From Spongospora subterranea (Eukaryota > Endomyxa > Phytomyxea > Plasmodiophorida > Plasmodiophoridae): a stretch of 13,524 nucleotides of DNA. The notes under the pieces are model-generated. The model was not told the origin of the DNA and did not search any database. It was given only the letters and a program-made list of their open reading frames with translations. Position numbers and translations under genes: made by a program. Position 1 is the first letter of the stretch. Each line of letters begins with the position of its first letter. Location of the stretch: positions 31,760 through 45,283 of the forward strand of contig OUQQ01000189.1 in assembly GCA_900404475.1 (NCBI GenBank), in the 5' to 3' direction. Below are positions 1 through 11,680 of the stretch, one piece after another.

Positions 1-974
1 ATTAGAAGGTTGTCGTCAGCGCCATGATCTGACAATATATGGAACTCGTGTGAAAGGTTTCCTCCAATTGTTCCACTATCAGCCAATACTCTATGGACCT
101 GTCAATCCTATCGACTTCAGTTATCTCAAATACACATTGCAGGACGAGAGTGTTCTGACAGGAATTCCAATGCGCCTGAATATTTGAAAGTACGCATTAG
201 ACACGGCATGATAAGTTTCAGTAGCCTTTTCTTGAGATTCATCAAAAGAATACATGTCCTGTAGACTGAGGTCATAATCGAAATGTCAATTCACCATCCG
301 ATGCAAACAACACCTTCATTAAAAACTCTCGGCACCGCAGCAGCCCAAATCTCGGCCGGATTTCGTCGCGGAACTTGGTGTTAATTTGGTGTAAACGAAT
401 CGGCAGAGAACGATACGATAACGATTCATTGCCCAGTAAATTTGTAATTTCCTATGTTAATCGTTAATCTATTTCTCATCCCTTTCTTTCGGTGCGGTAA
501 CCTCTTCGCAAGTTGGGGCTAAACAGAATTGCTGACCATTTCGATCAACAAACTTGAAAATCTATTTTGAATTGGTTTACTACCAAATCTGAACCGATCT
601 TGCTGTAATGACTGACCTCTTTACCACATTCGTTCCATCGCCCTGTGGTTTCCCATAAACTGGACCCGCTCAAGCAGGGAATCTGGATTCGCTGCGACGA
701 AATGGCGCTCATCTCGGATTCCACAATATCCTCTACTTTCTTAAGGATCCTCATCGCCAATGGCATCAAAGTATAAACCCCCGGTTCAGACTAAGAGAGG
801 AACCGGTCAGTTTCGACCATGAGCGATTTGACTCGGTTTTGTGTCAACCTTCCGGATGAGCCCAGATCGGACCATGAGCTGATGCCCAGGCAAGACGACA
901 TCGGAAGGCGCCTGCTTTAGCATCGGGATAAACAGCTGCGACATTGCCAGCCGAGACCGGCTCAGCGAGGTCAT
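1..974 (-). CDS. PARS2: Mitochondrial-type prolyl-tRNA synthetase, N-terminal part (partial at left edge)
   Basis: Class II aminoacyl-tRNA synthetase that charges tRNA-Pro, probably in mitochondria. Exons on the minus strand are 974-849, 790-617, 552-502, 451-314, 258-160 and 98-1. All introns are 50-64 nt, GT-AG and phase 0. They encode about 228 residues and the gene continues beyond base 1. In order I read [12 protein letters not shown], then [59 protein letters not shown] (motif 2), [13 protein letters not shown] and [14 protein letters not shown]. This is the standard order of bacterial and mitochondrial ProRS. The chosen ATG gives an Arg/Ser-rich, acid-free leader ([13 protein letters not shown]) that would suit mitochondrial import. 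The usual THEE is TCEE here. It is divergent from the BRAT1-like gene. Family assignment is secure; the mitochondrial location is inferred. Confidence 0.9.
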
Positions 975-1136
975 TGGTTGATGAACCGGTTCCCCTCCGA
1001 GTGATTTGGTCAACGGGGCAACTGCATTTGGGCACGGTGCTGTCGCGCAGTTGACCACTTCGCAACCTGTACAGATCTGAAACGTTGTGCCCACTCTGGC
1101 CAGGGCCAGGGGCCAGGGGTCAGGGCCACTCTCGTC
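975..1136. promoter_or_regulatory. Divergent intergenic promoter between PARS2 and the BRAT1-like gene
   Basis: Only 162 bp separate the two start codons, so both promoters and both 5' leaders must lie here unless there are more distant non-coding exons. The stretch is GC-rich for the window and has no clear TATA box. It contains a CCAGGG-type short repeat near the plus-strand start. The promoter role is inferred from position alone. Confidence 0.5.
1098..1127. repeat. Imperfect CCAGGG short tandem repeat
   Basis: The unit GCCAGG(G) occurs about four times in 30 bp, the last copy changed to TCAGGG. It ends 9 bp before the BRAT1-like ATG. It is probably a low-complexity promoter or 5' leader element. 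Confidence 0.6.
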
Positions 1137-3475
1137 ATGGAACTGGATGGCGGCTCTATCTATAATAGAGTGAAGAGCATCCTGTACGCGCCGGTTCATG
1201 AGTGCGATGACACATTTTTCGATAAAGCTGTTCATTGGTTCGCCAAGGTCTGTACACTTTGTCATTTGAGATCAACCATGAGGCAACCAACTTCGGTGTA
1301 TGAGGAACTGCCAATATTGTCAAACGTCGCTTTTGCCGTTCTTTCCTATTTTGATTCGCTTGTGCTGACTTGAATATTGCAGATCTGCCAGAATGTTAAT
1401 ACATGTGAACTTATTGAATCCCATCGTATCCTTACTCTGATACAACCCGGTCTTGTTCACCACGATGCTCGTGTCATTGCAGGTAGGTTCTTATAGAATC
1501 CGATTTTTTATTTGTTAAAAATAATCGTTTCAGCTTGTATCATGCTTTTGGCCAATATTATTAGCCATGCCGATCTGCCGATGCCTTCATCTCTTCTCTA
1601 CACTATTTCCAACATCTTCACCTTCTGTTCATACGAGGCTGATATTGATGGCGCCCATCCTAGAGTCAGAACTGCAGCGTTGACAGCAGTTAACGCCATG
1701 ACGGAGCGTGATCCCAAATTTCTACGAATGCACCTTGATCAGATATCCAATATAGCAAAAAAAGCGCTCTCAGATTCAAATCTGTACGTTAGGCAGCAAT
1801 CATCGAGACTCGCTGCTACCTGCATCTTAAATCAAGGAGATTTGTCAATACGAGAATGTCTATTGTCTCGGCATGTGGACATTCTCGAAAGCGCCATCGA
1901 TGCCGTTTACATTCTCGCGCAATGCGAGACGGGCCTCTTCATCATTCGCAATCACGATGTGGTAAGATAGCGAATTTGAAAACTTGGCCGGCAAAGAAAT
2001 GACTATAATCATTGTAGGTGAAGTTGATGCTGGAACATTCGTGCTCGGAAAGATTCAGCGGTAAAATTTATAATGTAATTTCTATACTCGGTCCATTGTC
2101 TGCTGCCGAAGTTGATTCTCTAATTCGGCTTATGAGACAATCGTCAAATTCCAAGGACCAGGTACGATCTGGTTTCCTCACGTATACTGTCGTTTGTGAT
2201 TTGTTTGTAAGTCGAGGGTACATCATGCCCTTCGTCTGGCGTCATGTTTGGCGGGAATTCCTGCTGCCGACGAGCTCTTTCCCGTTGTTCTCAAAATGAC
2301 TGCTTTTCATGGGTCTATGATCAAAGCATTTGTCCATCCTTGGCTCAATTCACCGGATCGATTATCAAAGGCTATTTCCGGTATTCACGTTCTCCCTTAT
2401 AGTGCTGTTGTTAACTTGATTCAGAGGTTGTATTGCCTAATGTTGCCCAATATCAAATGGAGGTCATTCTGTGTTTGTTGGAAATCCCTACTCATCTCAT
2501 AGCAGAATTGAGACTTGATATTTTAGCTGACATGATTTCAAAACTTATCGCCATGTTCTCCACGTCTCTCAACCAGTAAGTAGTTCCCTTCTTCCTAGGC
2601 ATTTGATAAGACTCTGCTCCAGCATCCAATCAGCTATCGAACGACTGATCTCACGATTTCTGTCGAACGATAAGATATATGATTTCATGCTAACCGACGA
2701 GGGGTTTGTACGATTGGTCACGGAATCGCTGAACGGGCGCTCTCATTCAAGTCGGGCAATCCTAGTACTATTGTCAAACCTCACAAGCCCCGATACTCTT
2801 CGATCTGCCATTCCTGATGTACATCACCTTCTTATCAAAATGTTAAAGGGCTGTACTGATACCGACATCATAGTCCATGCTTTATCAGCTATAGAGAACT
2901 TTCACCAGGTTTGCCGACTCGTCAATTGCCATAACTTGCTGTTTAACTGCATATCTCCCCGATAGGCTTCCAATGAAACCGGTATCCATAGTCTACTGGA
3001 AATGATTCTCTCAACATTTCTGTTCCATTGCGAATCGTCAGTTCGCTATCGGGTTATTCTGTTTTTGTCGAAAGCCCTTACATTTCCTGAGCAGCCCGTT
3101 TACATCGAATTCCTCAAAACACATACGATCACATTGAGTCAGTATATAGGAACATTAGAGGAAGAACTAGATCGCGATGTTCTTCTTGCTGTTGTCGGCT
3201 TTCTCGTTAAACTGGCTGAAATCAGCAGGTCCTTGTTCAAGGATATCAACGGATTCGATGCGCTTTGGCGACTAAGCCGAAATAGTTTGCGTTGCGTCAG
3301 GCTTGAGGCAAATCGTTCAATTCTGTCATCAATTTCGATTGAGCGCGGAAGGGGAGATGAGGAAACTCTGTTTCTGTCAAAGCAAATTTCGTACGATGAA
3401 GAGGAGATATCTAGAATAGAAACCGATGGGTTTCCTGATGTGAACGCTCTAGAAACAACTACAGGTTGCTATTGA
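1137..3475 (+). CDS. HEAT/ARM-like helical repeat protein, probable BRAT1 homologue
   Basis: Exons are 1137-1247, 1383-1482, 1534-1961, 2018-2161, 2212-2380, 2425-2575, 2623-2908 and 2966-3475. They join in frame to 632 codons plus stop. All introns are 44-57 nt except the first (135 nt). The product is almost entirely amphipathic helices with HEAT-like pairs, for example HPRVRTAALTAV and SSVRYRVILFLSKAL. There is no signal peptide or membrane span. Residues 24-35 (DDTFFDKAVHWF) resemble the N-terminus of vertebrate BRAT1 as I remember it (DDTCLEKLLDWF). The chain ends in Gly-Cys-Tyr, and the BRAT1 C-terminus is reported to end with a conserved Cys that enters the INTS11 active site. If correct, it would be a chaperone or regulator of the Integrator endonuclease INTS9-INTS11. 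Human BRAT1 is longer, about 820 residues. Gene model secure, family name tentative; another HEAT protein remains possible. Confidence 0.6.
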
Positions 3476-3591
3476 GAGTCAATATATTATTATTTTATTC
3501 TGAAGGAACCCTTCTCCGGATCGCCCGAGCTTCATTATAAAGACGGCGTTGTCTTTTCCGACATTTGCTCGTTGTCAACTGGTAAAGGTAG
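3476..3591. other. Convergent 3' ends of the BRAT1-like and coiled-coil genes
   Basis: The 116 bp between the two stop codons must hold both 3' UTRs. A minus-strand AATAAA lies within it, and the plus strand has only a weaker TATAAA-like signal near 3536. The transcripts probably overlap tail to tail. Confidence 0.5.
3494..3499 (-). terminator. AATAAA polyadenylation signal for the coiled-coil gene
   Basis: A canonical AATAAA on the minus strand, about 93 bp after the stop codon at 3592. Cleavage would fall close to the end of the oppositely oriented BRAT1-like coding region. The role is inferred from motif and position. Confidence 0.5.
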
Positions 3592-5367
3592 CTAAATGGA
3601 AGCAATATCGTGGAAAGTCCTACTATGAATCAGATGATGTTTCGCGTAATTTGCACCATTACCCAAGACAAAAAAGGATATCGCATACTCTTGAATAGCG
3701 CTGGAAGTTGAAGCGGTTGCCTTTTGTTGTATTTTGGTTTGATTGGCGTCTATTTTCTCCATGAGGCTGTCCAAGCTACGTTTGAACCCAAGAGTAAGCT
3801 TTTGCAGTTTATCGTTGTGCTTGCGCTCGGCTTCGGATATCAGCGCCATCATCTTTGGCTCAAGGTCGTTGATCTCAAACTCTAATCTATTGCACTTATT
3901 ATACTCAGTATATCACTAGTGACGAAACAAGTTAACCTTTGAATAGCTGGGAGCAAATTTCCGAGTAGATCTGGGTCTCCTAATCTGTCGATGATATCCT
4001 GTTGTAGTTGAAGCTGCTGATGAAGTTCTAGCAATGAACTCGAAGCACTCTTGGAAAATTGTTCGAACTTTTCAATAGCTACCTCTAGTGGCTCGGAAAT
4101 CTGGTGACCCTGTACTGGAGACGCTGACTGCGATATGTGGGTGGAGGCAATTCCATTCAAAGGTGATTGATATCCTGAAGATGGAGATCCAAATGTGGGC
4201 CGCACTGGGCTTACATTTGGACTAGCATATACTTCCTAATCAAAATCAAATCACCACCTCCAATCACAAAGCCGATATTGCTAACATTTTCAAGGGGTGT
4301 AGTTGCTTCTTCGAGCGAAGCTTTGTAGTACTCTGCTAAGCCACATCCTTATCAGCGCCAAAACAAACAGAATACTCAGAGATACCGTTTGCGTCATCTC
4401 TTTCGCTGGCTCCCTGTACAGTTCCAGTGCTATCGTTGTCAATTAACTGTACATGATTGAGTTGGTATCAAAGTAGCGAACGATACGACATACGTCGGTG
4501 GCATCGGTATTGTCAGAATGCAAATCTTCCTTTTCATTGGCGTCGCCTCGATTTGCCTTTTTCCTGAGCTTGAGATGCTCAAAGAGGGCAGTCATTGCCT
4601 CTTTAACGGGAGGACCTTCCTGTGATCCTTGATCATCATCTGGACCATTGGAGATCGCCCCTAACATGACGCTTAACTGCAAGCATTATAGCAAAGCCAC
4701 ACGAGGAAGCACTTCTGCCGATGTGAGCCTCTTTCCATTTTTTCAGGGGGTCCACAAACTGGGTATCTTTCCATTTTTTCAACGGATCGGAAAACGGAAT
4801 TTTCCCGAACAAACGCGCCCTCATTGATTCACTAGGAGCTTTTTCTTCTTCATTAATTTCCGGGACATCATTAAAAGTGACCCTGAAGGAATGATGTCAG
4901 GCGTCCCGAGGAGTCCATTGAACGGTTCACATTGATACCCTCGTGACGACTTATCCTCTAGGTCTGACCAACCTGTTGTTCTACTGGCGCCCAAATGACG
5001 GTTTGACACTGGAAACATGGTGAGATCAAAACAAATCAAAGCGCGATTTATATCTCTCTAACGCATCTGTTTGCGTTGGGCCCTTAATGGAACACTTCTT
5101 GAGCTAGCGGGCCCATCCTTCTTGGACACATACTTTTCTGATAGCTCCTTAAGGTTCCGTTCGAGCATCGTGTTTTTCGTATCGGGTTCTTCGTAAAATG
5201 TACCCGTTCAGAAAAAGGAACATTCTTTAACCTATCAATGCCGAAATACCAGGAGTCGGAACCGTTTCTGCAGATTTTGGCGGACCGACCGCTATTCCAT
5301 ATGCATCCTTATTCAGTAAAAGCTGCAATTTATCGCGGCGAATATCCCGCTGCCTAGCCGAGCTCAT
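3592..5367 (-). CDS. Unrecognised coiled-coil protein with a candidate PP1-docking motif
   Basis: Ten exons on the minus strand: 5367-5232, 5188-5063, 5008-4939, 4882-4713, 4660-4494, 4446-4386, 4347-4286, 4235-3937, 3886-3689 and 3622-3592. They give 439 codons plus stop. Introns are 38-66 nt with GT-AG borders. I do not recognise the family. Visible parts are: a basic N-terminus (SSARQRDIRRDK); RGVTF at residues 110-114, which fits the RVxF docking motif for protein phosphatase 1; DPLKKWK at 143-149 and again at 155-161; acidic and Ser/Pro-rich linkers; and a heptad-rich helix at about 310-420, rich in Leu, Gln and Lys. There is no signal peptide or membrane span. Its neighbour across a 374-bp gap is the PP1 regulator SDS22. 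The last intron (66 nt) has no stop and is a multiple of three, so retention would simply add 22 residues. Gene structure fairly sure, function unknown. Confidence 0.7.
4731..4781 (-). repeat. 36-bp period internal duplication (DPLKKWK twice)
   Basis: A 15-bp block is repeated exactly at 4731-4745 and 4767-4781, within exon 4 of the coiled-coil gene. The flanking bases have diverged at the DNA level. The protein repeat has period 12, Asp-Pro-Leu-Lys-Lys-Trp-Lys followed by an acidic residue. Confidence 0.8.
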
Positions 5368-5741
5368 ACGTTGAGGTCGGCCGCTAGACCGCCCGGCAAA
5401 TGCTGCCGCCGTATGCGATCGTCAGCGATATTTATTATATGAAAATGAAGGTGCAGTAAAAGGGGTCCTGTGTTATAATATACAGATGGAGCGGCGACCG
5501 CCTCTCCTGTCGAACAATCTCGAACAATGTAACAAACAGTGACAGCGCAACCCCTGAAACACAATACTGCCACAACAGAGGACCATTGATAAACGACCAG
5601 AGATTCCCGACCAACCACCTCAGTATTGTTCGGTGTTCGCCGAAATCGGCGAATGGGCAGCAATCCGAGGTCGTCGAGAATGGCGAACACCGGAAAGATT
5701 GCGTGAACAAGATTCATGAATAAAATGGCGCATTAATATCG
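5368..5741. promoter_or_regulatory. Divergent promoter between the coiled-coil gene and SDS22
   Basis: The 374 bp between two start codons on opposite strands hold no convincing coding exon. A 117-codon minus-strand open frame here lacks recognisable features. Visible elements are the direct repeat CGAACAAT at 5511-5518 and 5521-5528, a TATAATATA tract near 5474, and a cluster of inverted TTCGCC/GGCGAA motifs at 5631-5692. The SDS22-proximal part may be its 5' leader. Confidence 0.5.
5631..5692. repeat. Nested inverted repeats built on TTCGCC/GGCGAA
   Basis: CGGTGTTCGCC at 5631-5641 is the exact reverse complement of GGCGAACACCG at 5682-5692 (11-bp arms, 40-bp spacer). Inside the left side, TTCGCCGA-AA-TCGGCGAA at 5636-5653 is an 8-bp dyad. 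The two pairings exclude one another because they share TTCGCC. It lies 50-111 bp upstream of the SDS22 ATG. Confidence 0.8.
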
Positions 5742-6915
5742 ATGGATGACGACACTGGGTTCGACGAGCTCAACCTTGTCAGCGAACGATTGACTGAGTT
5801 TCCGCCGCTGTCCCACCCACCTCCTAAGGTCTCGGCTGTGACTGCTGTTTTTGTTTTCGACCGCCAATTGACGACGTTATTTTAGGCGTTAATTTTACGC
5901 CAGAACGAAATATCTGATATTCCAGTTTTAAGGGATGACATTGCTGAAACGATAGAGCAGTTGGATCTCTACATTAACGAGATCAAAACTATAAAAAACC
6001 TGGACAATTTCTCGAATCTTCGCATGTTAGATTTATCGTTTAATCAAATTAGACACATGGAAGGACTAGGTGGTTTGCATACGCTAGAGCAACTATTCTT
6101 GATTAACAACAAGGTATGCATTATTTTGCCCAGTTGTGTAGAACATTCTTATGCTTTTGGTTGTTTTCAGTTCACGTCTATTGGCTCGCTGAGGGGACTG
6201 TCTTCTTTGAAACTCTTAGAACTCGGCGGAAATCGTATAAAAGCGATCGAAAATCTCTCTGTGTTGGCGCCTACGCTTACTAGTCTATGGTGATACTATA
6301 CTGGTATCAACCTCTGTGGGCACCTGAAATCCTTCATAGGCTTGGTAAAAATAAGATCGAGGTTATAGAAAACGTTGATTCCCTGGTGCAGTTGTCAATC
6401 CTCGACATCCAGGTAGCCAAATCGCTCTTGTCTTCAATACTGTTTCAATATGATAACAGAGCAACCGCCTCACAGAAATCGGGGAGGGTCTTAAAAATTT
6501 GTCAAATCTACAAGAATTGTATCTAAGTCATAACGCCATCACATCATGCAAAGGGATCGAAACGTTGACCAATTTGAGAACATTGGATCTCGGCGCTAAC
6601 CGAATTCAACATATTAGTGGGATAGCACGCCTGGTTTTGTTAGAAGAGCTTTGGGTTAGCAATAATTGTTAGTGCTCATACTATCTGTCATTGTGCTGTT
6701 GATTCATGTGAATAACTTTTACAGTGCTAGAAGATCTGGAAGAAGTCATCGAGGAGCTTCAATCACTGAAGTGTCTTCACACGGTGTATCTGGAATGGAA
6801 TCCATTATGTCAAACTGATGACTATAGGACCATCGTTCCATTGCGGCTCACTACACTCAAACAGCTAGATGCCATCCCACTTCCGTTTTCAAAATCGTAT
6901 GCAACGGCGACATGA
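5742..6915 (+). CDS. PPP1R7: SDS22-type protein phosphatase 1 regulatory subunit (leucine-rich repeats)
   Basis: SDS22 binds the PP1 catalytic subunit, acting in its maturation and in chromosome segregation and cell-shape control. Exons are 5742-5828, 5886-6113, 6171-6289, 6340-6412, 6460-6667 and 6725-6915. They give 301 codons plus stop, with introns of 47-57 nt. About ten 22-residue SDS22-like repeats run through the protein, each with the pattern LxxLDLxxNxIxxIxxL: LRMLDLSFNQIRHMEGL, LKLLELGGNRIKAIENL, LQELYLSHNAITSCKGI and LRTLDLGANRIQHISGI. The C-terminal cap HTVYLEWNPLCQTDDYR matches the LRR-cap of the family. The start is the first ATG of MDDDTGFDELN. It is somewhat shorter than human PPP1R7 (360), mostly at the N-terminus. 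Intron 3 contains an in-frame TGA, so splicing there is required. The 3' end converges on the zinc-finger gene 35 bp away. Confidence 0.92.
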
Positions 6916-6950
6916 TATGTCTTTTGTAAATACTGTTACGATTATTTTTT
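6916..6950. other. 35-bp convergent gap between SDS22 and zinc-finger stop codons
   Basis: The stop codons of two opposing genes are 35 bp apart, with a T-rich run on the plus strand. The 3' UTR of each gene must overlap the other's transcript and probably its coding exon. A minus-strand AATAAT near 6940 is the only polyadenylation-like motif seen. Confidence 0.6.
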
Positions 6951-7566
6951 TTAATGGAAATGCACCCGCCTATGTCTCAGTAGATGGTCTTGTCGAGAAA
7001 ACCTCGATCTAAAGAATACCTGGTCAGATCAATCAAGATGTGACTTTTGCAGCCTTACTTGCATACGTCGCATTCGAGCGACCTTTCCCCTGTATGTATA
7101 AGGATGTGTCGCCTCAAATGATCCTTCCTTGTAAATCGCGAGCTACATAGTTTACATGGAAACCACGTTGTCTGACGGGTTCGCTTCTTCGGCGACGGAT
7201 CCCGTCGATTTCTGTGAATTTGCTGGTGCAATTTGGCGACCGACTTAAGTTGCGATGCTCTTGATATTGGCACATGGGCGTTCAGAATCATCTGCAAATC
7301 GACATCAAGAAGTCTTCATGAGGTTTACAGTTAGCTGAAAAAATGGTTGAACTGACCATCCACGGCTCGAAAGCGTCGGTTTCACACTTCTTGTTGCTTT
7401 CCAGAGGCAAAAGAATAGCCGGCTGGACCGCCATGGGTACAGGATCTTTGACCTGATCAATCCCTTGACCATCAACGCTCAACAGAGAACGTCCTGGACA
7501 CAAGGGCGCCTGATTGGGAAGCAGTTTTTTTCCTTTTTGTAAACGTCGGAAAGCTGACTCAGTCAT
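6951..7566 (-). CDS. Protein with two C2H2 zinc fingers (166 aa)
   Basis: Exons on the minus strand are 7566-7357, 7291-7059 and 7008-6951, giving 166 codons plus stop, with introns of 65 and 50 nt. The fingers are C116-x2-C119-x12-H132-x3-H136 and C144-x2-C147-x12-H160-x3-H164, joined by the linker TGERSLE, a relative of the classical TGEKPY linker. A basic patch (RRDPSPKKRTR) before finger 1 could be a nuclear localisation signal. The intron after codon 147 splits finger 2 directly behind its second Cys. Without the last 58-nt exon the protein would end with half a finger. The remaining N-terminal 70 residues are unremarkable. Probably a nucleic-acid-binding nuclear protein; target unknown. 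An in-frame TGA lies two codons before this ATG. An alternative first exon at 7902-7884 spliced to 7553 would also keep the frame. Confidence 0.75.
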
Positions 7567-8685
7567 CGATCAAGCCAAAAGTGTTTTGAAAAGCGGTATT
7601 TACGATTGATTTGTCAGTGGCGTCAGGATCACGTTGACGAAGTAGGCCAGCCGTGAGGCTAACGCCGCCAGTCTTAGTATGGATTGCCCGGTCCCCTATC
7701 CTATGACGAGTGCTGCCCTCGTGTCGAAAGGGCAGTATTCCAGATTACCACAGGTCGTTCGTCCAGGCTCATCACGTGTAGTCGGGGCAGTGCCTGGTCT
7801 AGATTGTGACTGACTTCGCCCTCACATCTCTATCGCCGGGGGTACTCCTCGCCCGTTCCTCAACAAACACTGGCGGCACTCACCTCTCGTAGTCATGCTC
7901 ATTCGATCGCTGCGATCAGAAGGCTCAGGCGTGACTCTGTCTTGTAGTTTCGGTTCTTCAGGTCACGGTTGATCGACGGAATGTCAGACCTGTAGGAATC
8001 AGCAAAACAGCGAAGGTATTAGACATTTGAGGGCAAAAGATCAATTTGTGTTACGACTTGTTACCAGATCTATCAGAATAAGTTAAGCTGAAGGAGGAAA
8101 ATGAAAATCAGGTTTCGCGAACGTGATGATATGAATGCTGATAACAGTGCTTGTGCATCGCGATGATTTGTTCAGTCATCGCTTCGGATGATGGAGCAAT
8201 CAAGGTTCGAGCAGGTACCTAATTGCCCGCGCTGACGACAAACCCATGTAAGCCGGTAAAGTCGGCCAGGAAGGGAGAGCTGTAAACAAAGTCGTATCAA
8301 ATTGAAACGGCCAATCAGAAAGGAATCGTTGATCTCTTGAGCCACTCTGGCCCAGTTTCGCCATCAGGTTACAATACCTGTCATATCCAGGATATATATT
8401 GCTAAAAACAACCGAAATTATCGACCAATTGAAAAAACTTTAAGTCAATTAAATTTCCGAACAAATGGGGTTCGTAGCAAGAGAAAATTTTAAATTCAAA
8501 CGAAAATTAAAATTATGGCTCAACTTGACTAATGAGATACCTAGTAAGTTACGCGTCTTCAAATGACGATTGCTGGTTGTCGTATAAATCCACAAAAACA
8601 ACATGATTGACCGTATGACATAGATATGATGTATTCTTTGTAAATCTAAGTGTTGACCAAATATCGAGGGAAGCCGGCAATTATT
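7567..8685. other. 1.1-kb intergenic region with a GC-richer block
   Basis: No protein-coding exon was found with confidence. The part from about 7640 to 7990 is clearly richer in G and C than the AT-rich part from 8380 to 8685. It holds the hairpin CTGCCCT/AGGGCAG (7713-7719 with 7729-7735), the pair CCAGGC/GCCTGG (7763-7768 with 7792-7797), and the dyad GATCGC-T-GCGATC (7905-7917). A CATCGCGATG palindrome is at 8156-8165. It could be promoter sequence of the zinc-finger gene, a non-coding RNA gene, or simply spacer. No tRNA, 5S or known small RNA was recognised. Confidence 0.4.

Positions 8686-11680
<2,995 letters not shown>

Noticed and set aside
2..187. Plus-strand open frame of 61 codons at the left edge that looks protein-like
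   Set aside because: The minus strand here encodes two ProRS exons with clear family motifs; the plus frame is their antisense shadow.
5364..5717. 117-codon minus-strand open frame upstream of the coiled-coil gene
   Set aside because: No recognisable domain, no splice partner, and it occupies the divergent promoter.
8203..8213. GGTTCGAG, similar to a tRNA B box
   Set aside because: No A box or cloverleaf arms could be fitted around it.
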